The notes beneath the pieces are model-generated. The model was not told the DNA's origin and searched no databases. It saw only the letters and a program-made list of their open reading frames with translations. From the NCBI GenBank assembly GCA_022559845.1, contig CM040117.1:77351731-77415730 (forward strand): DNA of 64,000 nucleotides, written 5' to 3'. The translations under genes were made by a program, and so were the position numbers. This document shows positions 33,938 to 45,966 of this stretch, piece after piece. The stretch is from Amorphophallus konjac. Its lineage: Eukaryota > Streptophyta > Magnoliopsida > Alismatales > Araceae. The number at the start of each line of letters is the position of its first letter. Position 1 is the first letter of the stretch.

Positions 33938-36900
33938 TGTCACGCCCTCAGCCTTTTATTACAGTGGAAGACTAGCTCGAGAAACGCAAACAGCCAGCAT
34001 GGTAAGCCTCTTGCGAGTAAGAATGATCAGAGCGCCAGACAATCACACATAAGAATGCAATTGCACAATAGTTTAATCAAATTCCAACTTTATTTCATTA
34101 ATAATCAAAATATCCAAATACAATAGCTTTCATCCTTCAATAATCCACTAGACTTGAGGAAAAAGGAAATTACAAGATTCGATCTAAACATCATTGACTT
34201 TCCTAAGTCTTCACTCTCAGTTTGATATGACTTTTACTCGCTCTCGGACCCGCTACTTGTATAACTCGAATCCAAATTCGTGTCACTTCCATCTCCTGAA
34301 AAGATTGAAAAATAGATAATGAGCACACTTGCCCAGTAGGTATCTTTGCATTAACATGATTAACAATATTAAAGTAATTAGCATTTTAGCTCTAAAGAAA
34401 TAAGGTAAAATCATGCGAATGCGATCAATCATGCAATTAAACCAAAGTAACACGATGATCATGTAAGATAGAATGAGCAAGTATGAATGTAACAAGAATA
34501 TGATATGGCCTTTCATGAACAAGAATGTACTAGAAAGTCATGTATCAATCAAGAATGTACTCTTCACTTAGTAGCAAGTACTTCGTGAATTTCTATGGAA
34601 TAACATGTAACAAGCTAGAAAGTCATGTACGTGTTGTGGATTTTCACTTCACGAGCCGTGGATCTTCACTTATTTATCGAGAAAGTATTCCCAGTGCAAT
34701 GCGACGCCGGTAATATCATATCTCATGGGTTATAATACTATGTTTTCGACAATCAGTCGAGGGGACTAGCATAGAGCCCTTGAACACAATCAGTGCTCGG
34801 TCCGCATCTTCAAGTATAAATCAAGCTACTTCCACGCATGTAAACAATATGGCCAAGATTGTACAATTTCAACGATAGGTTCAAGATAAAGTAATCCATC
34901 ATAAGAATGCTTCTATTTGAATTAAAGAATTTCAATGAACATATTACAACTAGGTTATGCCATGAAAATAAATCGGTAGTATAACGGCTCATTTCTTAAC
35001 TTTCATAATTTAAGCTTAAGTATCTTGAACAATATGACAAGTCCTAGACCATCAATAATATATCTAGGAACTTTAGAATATCAACCCTTGGGTCAAACCT
35101 CGGGCTAAAGTACTCAAGAACTGTGACGGTCAATTAATGGGCCATTACATGATCGTGACGGTCTATAATTGAGCCGTTACAATAGATTGAATCTAGAAAG
35201 AATAGTTGGACTCAGTGAATGCGACGGTTGTATACTGGACCGTTAGATAAGCCTGACGGTCTAGTATTAGGCCGTTACACAGTCAAAATCAGAAAACATC
35301 GATAGTGCTTTCTAATCAATTGGGCTTTAAAGGTACAACCAACTCGGCGTCCTAGTGAGAATCCCAGGCTCGCGAAGAATTACGGAGGCCTTGAAACAAG
35401 ATTTCCTAATCCATTGGAAGGAATATCCAATAGAGAGATCCTCAAGTTCAAGAATATGTTCCTATAGTGTAAAAGTGTGAACTAATGATCATATACCGGA
35501 ATATATACCATGTACTTTGAGAATTGACTCTATAGTCATAAAGAATGTGTAACAATATGAAACCATGATAAAACTCCGTCAATACATCAATGAAATTCAT
35601 GTTTTAATACAAAACTATAGGGTTTTAGCAATGAAATTAACATGTACTTTAAAATAACTCAAAGTGCTTTAAACATACATGAATCAATTTATGAAAAATA
35701 GGTCAAAACTTAGATAACTAGGTTTATTCATAAGTAAATTTGACTATTTTTAATTCTGTCTCGGGTTGACAGAACACAGTTAATCTGACGGTCGAGCATG
35801 GGCGTGTCACATGGCTTTCACGGTTTATCGTGGAACCGTTAGAGTGTTGTAATGCTCCGGTTATGGTCCGTCAGAGATAACAGAGTAGCTTAAGTATAAC
35901 ATGGAGAATGACGGCTTATCGTAAGGCCGTTTCGTCCCTCTGACGGTCTAACTAAAGGCCGTTAGCGTCTTGAACATGTCATGCTTTGAAAAGACTTAAC
36001 TAATCTAGTCATGATAAAACGAACTATAGTCCATCTAGATGCATAGGTTGCAGTGAATAAACAAGAGAATATCTTTTATCTTCATTTAAGGCTAAAGACA
36101 TGCATGTATGTATAGACTTACTAAAACATGAAATTCAAAGTCTATGATGCATGGAGTCAATCAAAAGCAGAGGGCTTTTATCCCTAACATAATATTCTTG
36201 CCATTCATGAGATGACCTACCTCTTTATTGGGCTTTCAACTTTCAATTTAGGACTTCAAGACACGCCCTAGTTCTTTTCTTCCAATGAGTTTTCAGCAAC
36301 TTCACGTCGCTCTAACTTCTCAATCTCTTGACCTAAGGATGTGAAATTTTGAGGGTAAGAAGGTGAAACTAAGGGGAACAGAAAGTTCTAAAGATACTTA
36401 GGCTAATTACCTCATTTTGGTGCTCTAATCTCTTGATTTTCAGCTGACTTTCGCTCAGATTCCTGGGTTGCTATGGTCGAACCGGCAACTTTGGAAGCTT
36501 CAAACTTCTTGTGTTGTTGATCTCCTAGCACGGAATTTTGAGGAAGATTAGTCATATGTATAAGGAATAAAAAGTTCTAAAGAATTTACTTGAAATACTA
36601 TCTCCTTACCTTAGTTCCACGCGAGCCAATGTATGGGTCACGCAGGTCAAAACTAGGGTCTATTTATAGGGTTTTGCTAGGGTTTGTGGATTAGATCGAT
36701 TCTAGAGTCCTTGTTAAGACTTAGATCGACTTCTGAGAGTCCTTAATACGTTTACTAGTCCTCCCATCTCGATCCCAAAGTGATAGACTAGCAAAAATCT
36801 AATCTTTTTACTCTTTCTTCCTTTCACGGAACTGACAGAGCGTAACGGTCTAAGCTTGGCGCGTTACATGCTTGTGGCGGTCGCACGATAGACCGCTACA

Positions 36901-37198
36901 TCCACCGTTTACAGAATTCAACTTAATTCAAACTCTTTAATTATTTTATCTATATAATTATCTAATAAATGAGTATTTATCCTTAAAATTCATGAATAAG
37001 CTAAATAACCTTCTATAATATGGGCCAAACTTAATGGGTTTGGTCCTTAAACCTTTTGGGTTTTATTTATCAAAGTTGGATTAATATTTTAACATAATTG
37101 GGCCTTATAATCAATTTAAGCTTTATAAATTCTTAATAAATTATAGAAAAGTCTTAAAATAATCTAGAAATTATTTATATAAATTTTGGGGCACTACA
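33938..37198 (-). mobile_element. 5' LTR of element D
   Basis: Same ends as the 3' LTR. The nine palindromic units are kept at 35124, 35156, 35222, 35254, 35818, 35909, 35941, 36843 and 36875, with the four close pairs all exactly 32 bp apart. Followed by ATTTT. Confidence 0.92.
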
Positions 37199-37203
37199 AT
37201 TTT

Positions 37204-38022
37204 CCTTTTTGACGACGCCGGGTTAACTCGGCCTAGGGCGGGGCTTGGAACCCTCTCCCGTGGCTTGACCTTTTGAGCTCGGGGGCTTAGGCCCCTCGCA
37301 CCTAGCCTTGCCTTTAAGGTCTTGTTGAGGTTTACCGCCCTCCGCAGGCTCACTCGGTCAAGCTAATTTAGAGAAAATCTCAGCCTCTTGCCGAGCTTAT
37401 TGGAGAGTCTTCTTGACGGCCTCTTTAAGACGCCGCATTGTCATAGAGCTCCCTTGAGCATCGATATCCCATCTCTGGATGAGGACTTCAATGCAGTCTT
37501 GCACTTCTGGGCATTGCCGGGTGGGGTGAGAAACCCTGGCATGATATTTGCAGTAGTGGGGGTGGCTCTTGGCCATCTCATTGTAGTAAGATGACGGCTC
37601 ATATGTCAGCAGCCGACCATCTTCTAGAAGCTTATCAAAAATATTCTCAGTGTTTTCCTTGGGGAAACAACACTGATGGGAAGGTCGCTACCCCGAATAC
37701 CAGACTGTGTATTTAGTTGGCTGGGAACTGGCTCCTTGGGAACTGACTCCCTCTTCCTGCGGCTCGGGGAGCTGGAAAGCTGTTGCAGCATGTATGACAT
37801 TGACGGAGAAATGAAGACTCTTCCGTACATGCGGCTATGGTGGATTGACCAACAATTCACCCATATTAATCTTTCCCCGCCTGATTAAGTCCTCAGCGAG
37901 GTCCTTGAATGGTTCACAGTTATGGATGATATGGCCTATCACCTCATGGTAGGGGCAATAGCCCTGATGAAACGCAGCACCTGGTGTCTGCTCCATGGGT
38001 GACGGGCTAATCAGTCTAGCCC
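37204..38022 (-). pseudogene. Tat1 gag segment with two CHHC zinc-type motifs
   Basis: Minus-strand frame between the Athila and Tekay insertions. Two C-x2-H-x4-H-x4-C motifs are visible: CPYHEVIGHIIHNC (about 37957-37916) and CKYHARVSHPTRQC (37552-37511). These resemble the motif CVYHRRLGHTIGDC in the part at 49545-50820, so this Gag had at least three. A Lys/Pro/Arg-rich tail ends in KKE at the Tekay site. Stops at about 37400, 37350 and 37215 break it. The frame joins 49545 (FACQ then RARLISP) across the Athila insert. Confidence 0.75.
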
Positions 38023-38027
38023 GCTGG

Positions 38028-40106
38028 TGATAAGTGTGTATTTTTCCTTGTTAATTCATCATTATTCACATATTTATGAGCTTAAATTATGATCAATATA
38101 CACTTCTCACAATTATTATTGATTTTGTATCAAACGTTTACTTTTCTGAAATTAAATAAATTTTTATGATAATTTTTATGTATTTATGTAGGCACGCAGT
38201 TCGAGGAAAGCTCCAAGAAAAAGAAAAAAAAGAATAATAATATATATGTTCAACTGGGCCAAAAGCCCAGAAACTTGTTCAAAATGATAAGAAAAAAAAT
38301 TAGAAAAAAAAATAAAATTATTTGATATTTTTTAGAATTTTATAACTATATACTAGATATATATATAGATATATATATATATATATTATAAAAAAAACAA
38401 AAAAATGTTTAAACCGCCCCTCCCCCTTTCCCGCCTTCGCCCCGCCCGCGCCATTGGCACGGGCGACGAGGTCGGCGGGCGAAGGAGGAGGGGGGCTCGT
38501 GGTCGGCAGCCCGGCGGGGACACGCAGCAGGCAGGGCGTGGGCTCGGGTCAAACGCGGCTCAGCCGCGATGGTGGTCAAACGCACGCGGGCGCAACGCGC
38601 CCCGCGGCGACACGCGGCGGTCTGCGGAGCGGACGGCGCACGGAGGGCCCACGCACGCGCAACGCGCTAGAAAGAGGAAAAGCGGCACGCTTGCGGCGCA
38701 CGAACCACCAGGAGAGAGAAAGAGAGAGAATGGGAGAGAAAAAGGCCAATAAAAAGCCCAGAAAATTGCAGAAAAAATTCCAGAAAATTACAAAACGTGT
38801 GCAGCACATGTCAGCCCATATTTTGGGTCAAAATAGCAGCCATTTGGGTTGTTCACATTGGCCAAGTGTTCACATGTAAAGGGGTGTTATGTGTTGCCCT
38901 ATATAAAGGGCCTTCATTTGTAAGTGTGGGGGAGTGAGTTGTTAAGTTGTTAGAGTTAGGAAGCCAAGGAAGAGATGTTAGGAGTAGATTGCTAAGAGTT
39001 CTTTATGTTCTTGAAGTTATTTCATGTTGGCCTTAGTTTGGTTTCATAAGGTGTTATTTGTAAGTTCATTTGACGCAAAAGTTGAAAGTTGAATTTGTTT
39101 TAATGAAAGTTTGGTTTGAGCATTCAGTCTATTCTTGGTCCAATTACTTGTTGTTGTGATTTCCATTTCAAATTCTTGTCTTCACAAAAGTTATTCGTTT
39201 TCAAGTGTTCTTCAACTTCTTTGTTTATCATTTCTTCAAATTCTTCCTAATTCATAGAGTTAATATCAATTTTCTTAAGTGCTATTTTACATAATTACTG
39301 TTCATCCGTGATGATACCTTCTGCCATTTCTTCATTTTGAAGTCTTTCTATTCCTCAAATAACTCTGAGTTTTTCATGAAAGTTGTTACTCTCTGGTAGA
39401 TCTAACTTTTGTTCTTCTTGCACTTTGTCAAATTCTTCTTAGTTTTAGCTCTAGAATTAATTCTTTACGGTTCTGTTTTTCTGTCAGTTACTGTTCACTA
39501 GCAGCATTAGAGTTTGATTTTTCTAGTTTTTCATTGTCTTCCTCTCATTTTCTGTTTTTGTGTTTTTCATAAAAGTTCTTTATGTTTCAATTCTCTACAA
39601 CTTTCATGTTTTCTATTTCTTCAAATTCCATCTAGATTGTGTGTTATTCTTTTTCTTCCAAACCCTTATTTCAACAAAATTCTGTTGTATTTTCAAGTTG
39701 TGTTTGTTTCTATCTACATCTCTTCGTAAGTCCCTCATACACACCCAAAGCGGTGATCTTCTTCAAATCATCTCACGACGTCGACTTCCAAGGCGGAGTG
39801 ATCTTCATCAAAGGCTCGGCAAGGAAACGACGGCGTTCTTCAATTGGCTAATTATTCCTTTACTTTTATCTTGTTATTTAAAGTTGCAATTTCAATTTCC
39901 TTAGTGATAATCGCACTCCAAAGACAAAATTTACTTTTCCAAACATAAGGGTATTTCCAACTTGAGCTAAAATCAACTATTCTCTCCCCGTGGGATCGAC
40001 CCGTATTCACCACTGTACTCGTATTTTCAACATCATTCGAGTGAGTGAGTGCGGTTATAAATTTGTGTGGCACGGCATTTTTAAACGACGACTGTCGAGC
40101 GCATCA
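38028..40106 (+). mobile_element. 5' LTR of the Athila-like element
   Basis: Begins TGATAAGTGTG and ends GAGCGCATCA. Contains an AT microsatellite (about 38345-38393), then a GC-rich block (38405-38720), then TATA box CTATATAAAG at 38899-38908. Arg/Gly-rich frames in the GC block are not credible genes. Confidence 0.95.
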
Positions 40107-40112
40107 AATTTT

Positions 40113-40130
40113 TGGCGCCGCTGCCGGGGA
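40113..40130 (+). promoter_or_regulatory. Primer binding site, tRNA-Asp type
   Basis: TGGCGCCGCTGCCGGGGA, one base different from the site matching tRNA-Asp used by Athila/Tat elements (TGGCGCCGTTGCCGGGGA). Confidence 0.9.
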
Positions 40131-41233
40131 CGGAGATACTTTTCATAGTTGGATACTCTTGTGTTTACTTTGTATATTTGTATATTGATTTTTGCTTTCT
40201 TTACTTGTGCAGGAAAACGAAAAAATTTGAAAATCAAAGAAAGAGGAAGATCGAATCTGAAATTCCAAGGATATGAAACGTCGTTAAATAGCTCGGCAGC
40301 ATTGCTAAAGGGCTGAAATCACGAAACAGGTTCTATCTTTCCACTTTCTGAAAATTTTTTTACAAAAATCTGAAAATTTCTTGAAAACTCTATAAAAATA
40401 AAAAACAATCAAAACAAAAGAAATTTTTTCATGCTGGTTAGTTAGGTTCATTAACTAAAAACAAAAAACAAAACAAAAAATCTTCATTTGTACCAAATAA
40501 AAGACCTCATTGCAAGAGTAGAAACTACACTTTCATGCTCTGGGTCATGCATCATTTAGCTTAGAATTTGTCTTTGTTTAATTTCTGCATTGCATTTTGA
40601 AGATCGCGAGGGGCAAGGTACGTTCTACTGATCCCAGTCTGGCATTCATTTTTGCATAAAGAACCCCTTGTTTGAAATTGTGGTGTGCATTTCATTTCAA
40701 AATACTTTAAGGGCAACACCCCTAACAAGATAAGGTGGGGATTTCATCACCCTCCCTTAGCCCGAAAACCACAATTTCCTTGCATCTCTGCATTACCTAG
40801 GCCATAAATAAAAGCCAGTAGACGTTGGCCCTAGGATCACACTGTGATTCCTGTGATATTTAGGTTTATCCTCTTATGAAAATTGGTGTCTAAGGCAAGA
40901 CGGTCGGATGGCAAACGCCTTAAGCGGGATTGTGGTTTTGTATAATAAGGTCCCTACGAAAGTAGGGGGAACCTCCCACTTCCCCACCCCTTACCTGGCC
41001 GGTGGACATACTGAGGGTGAATTTAAGTTCATTTTAATCACTTTGTGAAACCCTATTTATAGGTCTAGGGCACATCTAGGTCATTAGGGTCATTTGTGTG
41101 CTAACTTGTTTATCTTTGCATAAAAAAAACAATAAAATCAAAACATAAAAAAATTTCATTGAAAAATCATCACTCTTTCTTGGGTCTTTTTCATTTCCAC
41201 ATCTAATTTTGTTCAGGCCCAATAATAGATTCT
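40131..41233 (+). other. Untranslated leader of the Athila-like element
   Basis: No gene in 1.1 kb. A CTTTACTTGTGCAGG string at about 40200-40212 resembles a splice acceptor, so a leader intron is possible. Contains short runs of A. Confidence 0.55.
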
Positions 41234-43096
41234 TTGATGTTTAATTATGCGGGCTATGTGAATTCCAACTCTCCATTTACCCCTTATCAACAAACTCCTT
41301 CACTCTTCCACAATGGGGTTCACAATTCATCTTTCACCCAAGAGCCATATCAATGGTCATCGGATTTTTCCACCTCTGTCTCCTACACAAACCCAAATAA
41401 TCAATGGGAAAATCCACAATTTTCTTCTTGGGAACCATACCAAGACCCCATTCAACATCCTTCAAATCCACACTTTATAAATTGGGATTCATATTTCAAT
41501 GATCCTTACAATCAAGTCCATTCTTATGATCAACCCTATTATGGAGGGCAACCAATATACTCTCCTGATTTTCAGACTGAGTGCCCTTCACATTACTATC
41601 CATCACAATCTGATTCTCAGACCACTTATCTATCTCCTCTATACACAGATTTACATAAGGAGGAGATGTTGGATAAATTGACACGGCTCTTCCAGACTCA
41701 ACAACAAGCCTTTCAGGAACAACTGCAAAACTTTGAGGCCCAAGTGAGTAGGATTGCTGAAAACATCATAGAAACGGAAGTGGATCCAATGCCTACCAAC
41801 TCTACAAGTCTTGAGGACCAACTTCTTGGATGTTATACTGATAAAAGTCTATATGCTCAACCTATGATCCCACAATCTACCACTCATATCACTGTTGATT
41901 TTGAGGGAATCATGGAAGAGTCTTATGCGGAGGACGTAACAGAAGAGCAGCCTGAGGAGCCTAAACCCCATTCCATTTGTGAAGAGGATTATGATGATCT
42001 TGCGTCGTCGGGGGGAGAAGAAGGGAATGATGAAAATCATATTTGGGTCAAAACCTCTGATGATCATTATGACCCAGCCCAACAGACAAATCAGTACTAT
42101 TCATCTCTTCCACCCACACCTAATGCCTCTGATGATCAATTCATTCAGTTACTTCTCCATAGTCAATCCCTCCAACAGCACATCAATAGGCTTACTGAGG
42201 AAGTCAAAACCATGGAGGGAGAGCAATTCTTTGATTCCTCTGGACCCAATCCTCATCAAGTCCTTCCCACTGACTATGATCACTCTATGATTCCCCAAGA
42301 GCATTACCCTTTGATTAATCTTAATTTAGAAGATGAAGGAATTATGGAGAGGAGATCTTGTCAAAACGATTTGAATGAGGAACCTAGACAATTTGAGGAG
42401 ATTAAAGAATTTGATGACAATAAAATTCATGACGGTGATGAACTGATGAATGATCATATTCCCCCTCCTACAAAGGAATTTGAGGAGCCAGTGCTTGCTT
42501 GTCAACATGAGGGAAATGCAAGAGAGGTGGATGATCTTCAGTTAGGGGGAGAGGATGAATATATTGAACCTCATCACAAGTCTCTCCCCGACCATGATGA
42601 ACTTCTCTTTGAAGATGGGAATGGAGAAGAAGTGGAGATGGGACATGACTTTGATGAAATTATCTTTGAAGATGGGAAGGAAGAAGAAGTGAAGATGGAT
42701 CTGAATAATGAAGTTGGGGTAAATGAGGAATTGAATGATTCGAGTATGCCGCATGATACTTTCAATCTAGAGGAGAGGATAGAGCTTATGCCAATTCTTG
42801 ACCACGGTGATTCTTTTGAAGTTCTTCCAACCGACTGGTCTACTCTTGCTCTACATGATGATTCCATAGCCTCTAAGGAAGAACATTTCATAATTGATGA
42901 CATGATTTTTCCCAATGTTCCTCCTCTATTCTCTGATTGGGGTGGTCCGTTTGTGATGCCTCCACCTAGATACATGCTTTGCCCTTGCGCTCACCAGTCA
43001 CATTCATTTTCTGTAGGGCATGATAAAGAAAATTTTGGCAAGGATCAAATTCTTTGGTGGCTCATTTTAAAATCAACTTGTTGGTTAATGAGCTAA
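41234..43096 (+). CDS. Sense ORF of the Athila-like element, diverged Gag-like, intact
   Basis: An uninterrupted 620-residue ORF in the position of gag. Residues 1-150 are rich in Tyr, Gln, Asn, Ser and Pro (NYAGYVNSNSPFTPYQQTPS). A short coiled helix at about residues 150-180 (FQTQQQAFQEQLQNFEAQVS) resembles the helix in the C-terminal part of Athila Gag. Residues 200-560 are strongly acidic with repeated LLFEDGNGEEVEM / IIFEDGKEEEVKM blocks. No CCHC knuckle, protease or RT motif. I infer a derived Gag, but homology is weak and the function is unknown. The long open frame fits the young age of the insertion. ATG 41234 is the upstream-most; a second ATG follows directly at 41237. Confidence 0.7.
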   Translation: MMFNYAGYVNSNSPFTPYQQTPSLFHNGVHNSSFTQEPYQWSSDFSTSVSYTNPNNQWENPQFSSWEPYQDPIQHPSNPHFINWDSYFNDPYNQVHSYDQPYYGGQPIYSPDFQTECPSHYYPSQSDSQTTYLSPLYTDLHKEEMLDKLTRLFQTQQQAFQEQLQNFEAQVSRIAENIIETEVDPMPTNSTSLEDQLLGCYTDKSLYAQPMIPQSTTHITVDFEGIMEESYAEDVTEEQPEEPKPHSICEEDYDDLASSGGEEGNDENHIWVKTSDDHYDPAQQTNQYYSSLPPTPNASDDQFIQLLLHSQSLQQHINRLTEEVKTMEGEQFFDSSGPNPHQVLPTDYDHSMIPQEHYPLINLNLEDEGIMERRSCQNDLNEEPRQFEEIKEFDDNKIHDGDELMNDHIPPPTKEFEEPVLACQHEGNAREVDDLQLGGEDEYIEPHHKSLPDHDELLFEDGNGEEVEMGHDFDEIIFEDGKEEEVKMDLNNEVGVNEELNDSSMPHDTFNLEERIELMPILDHGDSFEVLPTDWSTLALHDDSIASKEEHFIIDDMIFPNVPPLFSDWGGPFVMPPPRYMLCPCAHQSHSFSVGHDKENFGKDQILWWLILKSTCWLMS

Positions 43097-43252
43097 TGAG
43101 CTACATGGTGTCTGGCTGACGACATAAAAGTTAGCGCTTCTTAGGAGGCAACCTAAGTGATTTTTGTGTGGTAATAAATTTTTGGTTGTGGGAATTTAGA
43201 TGTGTTGAGGGCTTCGAGAGATAAGGACAACGGAGAGCCAAGCAAACAGTAT

Positions 43253-43258
43253 TTTATT
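43253..43258 (-). terminator. Polyadenylation signal of the antisense PMD gene
   Basis: AATAAA on the minus strand, about 132 bp downstream of the stop codon at 43390. Confidence 0.5.
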
Positions 43259-43389
43259 ACACACAAAAGCAAACAAAGAGATTACATCAGAATCCACCTT
43301 CTTTCTTCACATTCCTTGTCTTGTCGCTCTCTGGGGCAAGATTCTCTAGGGGGTATTCCCAAGTCGAGAGCAGCGGTATTACTACCGCA

Positions 43390-45857
43390 CTATGGACGCC
43401 GATCTGAGGGGGCAGCAAAGAAGCTACTGACACGAAAGCCACGCTCTCGTGCTCTTCGATAGCGTTCTTCACCTTCCTTCAGCCATTGCTCGGCAAGGCC
43501 GAGACTGGTCCTTAATTCAAAAACTTGGGCCTCCAGGGCCCTCTTTTCCTCCTTCTCGGCCAATCTCTTAGCTTTATCTCTGTCTCTGTCCCTTTCTCTC
43601 TCAGCCCGTTCTCTCTCTCTATCTTCTCTTTCTAACTGAAGTGTGATCCGCAACTCCACAGCGTCCCTTGAAGAATCCTCATCTGGACGACGCTGTAGTT
43701 CTTCTTCCAGCTCAGTTATTCTAGCCTCCTTCTGAGTGACATGCGCAAGTGTTTCTTGTGTTTCTTTCTCCTGCCACACATATCATCTCAGGCATAGGGC
43801 AATACTTGAATAAGGGATGTTAAATGGTGAAATCCTCACCTGTACAGAAAGCATCCCTTCTGCCTCTGCAGCCCGTTGTGTGGCATGAGCAAGTTGCTCG
43901 TGGAGTTGATCCAGCTCGGATGTGGGAATCCATAGACTGGAAGAAACACCATCTACTCCCATCACCGAAGAAACTGCATCAAGCTGAGCACGCTGCACAT
44001 GTGGTAACATTAAGTGGTTAGCGTCCCGAATCTCAAAGCCTACTCAGAATATGTACTGAAATACTTACTGATGAACCTAGCGCCGCTCTGGTATCACTCA
44101 GCTCTTGCTCCGTGTCCGCCAGACGAGCTCATAAGTTCGTTATTATAGTATCACGAACATCCTACAGTTATGGCTTTTGAGTTCACAAACAAAGAACAAA
44201 AAAATTTAAAAACAACAAAATGTAGAAGATACAAGCATGGTTTCCTTACCTCTACAAGCCCTCCAGGCTGGAGCCTTTCTGCATACATTGCTCTGTAGAG
44301 GCGTAGGTAATCATCGCTATCTTGTGCTTGAGATTCCACGAGTGTGCCTCCCCGTTGCCAATCTTCATATTGTTCGGGGAAGCGCACTCTCCAATCAACA
44401 CAGGTGGCTGGTCCACGCGTCTGCCTTCCGACGCTAGGTGACATGGTCATATCTACCCATTCTTGAGCCAGCCCTAGGGTCCGCATAGCTAATCGCAGTC
44501 TGAGGGGCTCGATTTCATTTAAGCAATGGAGCCAGAGGTCCCGTCCGAATCGGGCGCGGCTTCCAACTACCCAAGGCTGGTCAACATCGACCATGTTCAT
44601 GAAAGGCCTCCAGTTCACCTTTAATGGGTTGCACGTATCTTCTCAGTTAAAAAAAATGAAATAAATGAAAAAAAAAAATAAAAAACAATTATCCTACCAT
44701 CGTTGCAGGGAACTCTTGCAACTCTCGCCTGAACACCATCAGTTGGTAGGGTAAAGGTGCAGTGCTCATGATGGGTTGCCACCGTCTCGCTAGAGGGACC
44801 GTCAGTGGTCGACAGTGTCGAGCCCTCCCCATTGGAAGGTAATAGTAGCTCCACAGCTACACTATCATGTGTCATTGATGAAAACAAAAACAAAAGGCAG
44901 AAAATAAAAACAAAACAAAAATTTTCATTACCTGGATTAAAGGCGTAAACCCATTTAGTGTCATCTCTTTATCTGTCCTTTGCGACAGACTTGTAAACAG
45001 ATGTGCCAGCACAGCAGCTCCCCAGGCGTATTGTCCTACTCTTTCCAAGTCTACAAGCAGTTCTAGGAAATGACAGTGGATACTGTCTCCCTTGGACCCC
45101 AGCAACAACTTGCCTAATAGAAAGAGGAGGAACCTCCTCAGATCCATATTGGTCCGCTCCCAATTGTTGGTATCCATACAATACATAGCACGGGCACTTC
45201 TTTCTGCCCTTTCCATAAATTCTTCTATGGACTCATCATCACGCGGACGCATGTCAGTAAGCCCTAAAGCTTCCATGATCGATGCCCTGGCTACTGACCT
45301 GTTCTTCCGATTATCTAAGTCCATCCCCAACAAGTTATGGGCACCTTCACGGTAATCCGCGTAGGTGACACCAGTCACTGCTTCCCCATCCACTTTGAGG
45401 CCCGTGATTCGGACCACATCTTCCAAGCTGGGTACCATATGCCCCCACGGCATCAGGAATGCCCTACTTACCGGGTCCCATCTTTCACGTAGAGCTTGGA
45501 TCAGAGCAAGGTCGATCTTGAGTGGCTCAATTCTGAGAAAGGGCCCGAATCCCATCACGTCCAACCTCGCTTTCTGGAAATCCGGGAGCCCTCGATATGC
45601 AGCCACGACCAGCTCCCACGAGATGTGTGACTTCATCACACTCTGCACATACGCCAGAAATGAGAAATGGGAAGCTTTCCAAAGAAAGAACAGAGAAGAA
45701 GAAAGGAATGAAAGAAATCACTTACAAGTTGTGGTAGAGTCCTTTCACTCACAAGTCCTTCAACTTCAGAGAATCTCCTGGCACTACTGCCCGATCTACT
45801 CCTCTTCGAGGAGCGAGACGACTCCCCTTCAGCTCTGAAGCTCGATTCACCCTCCAT
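43390..45857 (-). CDS. Plant mobile domain protein with coiled-coil tail, seven exons
   Basis: Exons on the minus strand: 45857-45726, 45642-44932, 44856-44698, 44618-44250, 44161-44069, 43992-43840, 43770-43390. All introns are GT-AG and all junctions are phase 0, giving 665 codons. Exons 2-4 form a plant mobile domain: FGPFLRIEPLKIDLALIQAL, ERWDPVSRAFLMPWGHM, SLEDVVRITGLKVDGEAVTG, LWSYYYLPMGRAR and VNWRPFMNM. Exons 5-7 give a Glu/Arg-rich coiled coil. This domain is known from MAIN/MAIL1-type silencing proteins and from plant transposons. One TGA at 44131-44129 in exon 5 would end the protein at about residue 467, after the whole domain. It has its own TATA box and polyadenylation signal and runs antisense to the element. 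Confidence 0.85.
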
Positions 45858-45958
45858 TCTGAACCTTGAGCAACACTCACTACTCCCCTTTGCAACCTTT
45901 TCACTCGACTCTACTCTCACAACTTCGATGTTCTCCAGTCGAGTGGGAAGGGGGGGGG

Positions 45959-45966
45959 TATTTATA
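45959..45966 (-). promoter_or_regulatory. TATA box of the antisense PMD gene
   Basis: TATAAATA on the minus strand in CCTATAAATACCCCC, 102 bp upstream of the ATG at 45857. Confidence 0.65.

Larger units (their letters stand above)
25965..37198 (-). mobile_element. Tekay-type chromovirus (element D), full length, inactive
   Basis: LTRs of 3.3 kb at 25965-29262 (3') and 33938-37198 (5') enclose gag, CCHC knuckle, protease, RT, RNase H, integrase and chromodomain on the minus strand. The order, the long LTRs and the chromodomain point to the Tekay/Del chromoviruses. The target duplication ATTTT lies at 25960-25964 and 37199-37203, in Tat1 gag. Primer site and polypurine tract are present. Stops and frameshifts inactivate it; the LTRs differ at many sites, so it is older than the Athila-like copy. 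Confidence 0.93.

Noticed and set aside
38405..38809. Arg/Gly/Ala-rich open frames on both strands in the Athila LTR (repeated at 47838-48312)
   Set aside because: They come from the GC-rich block; they lie inside an LTR upstream of the TATA box and show no domain or codon pattern.
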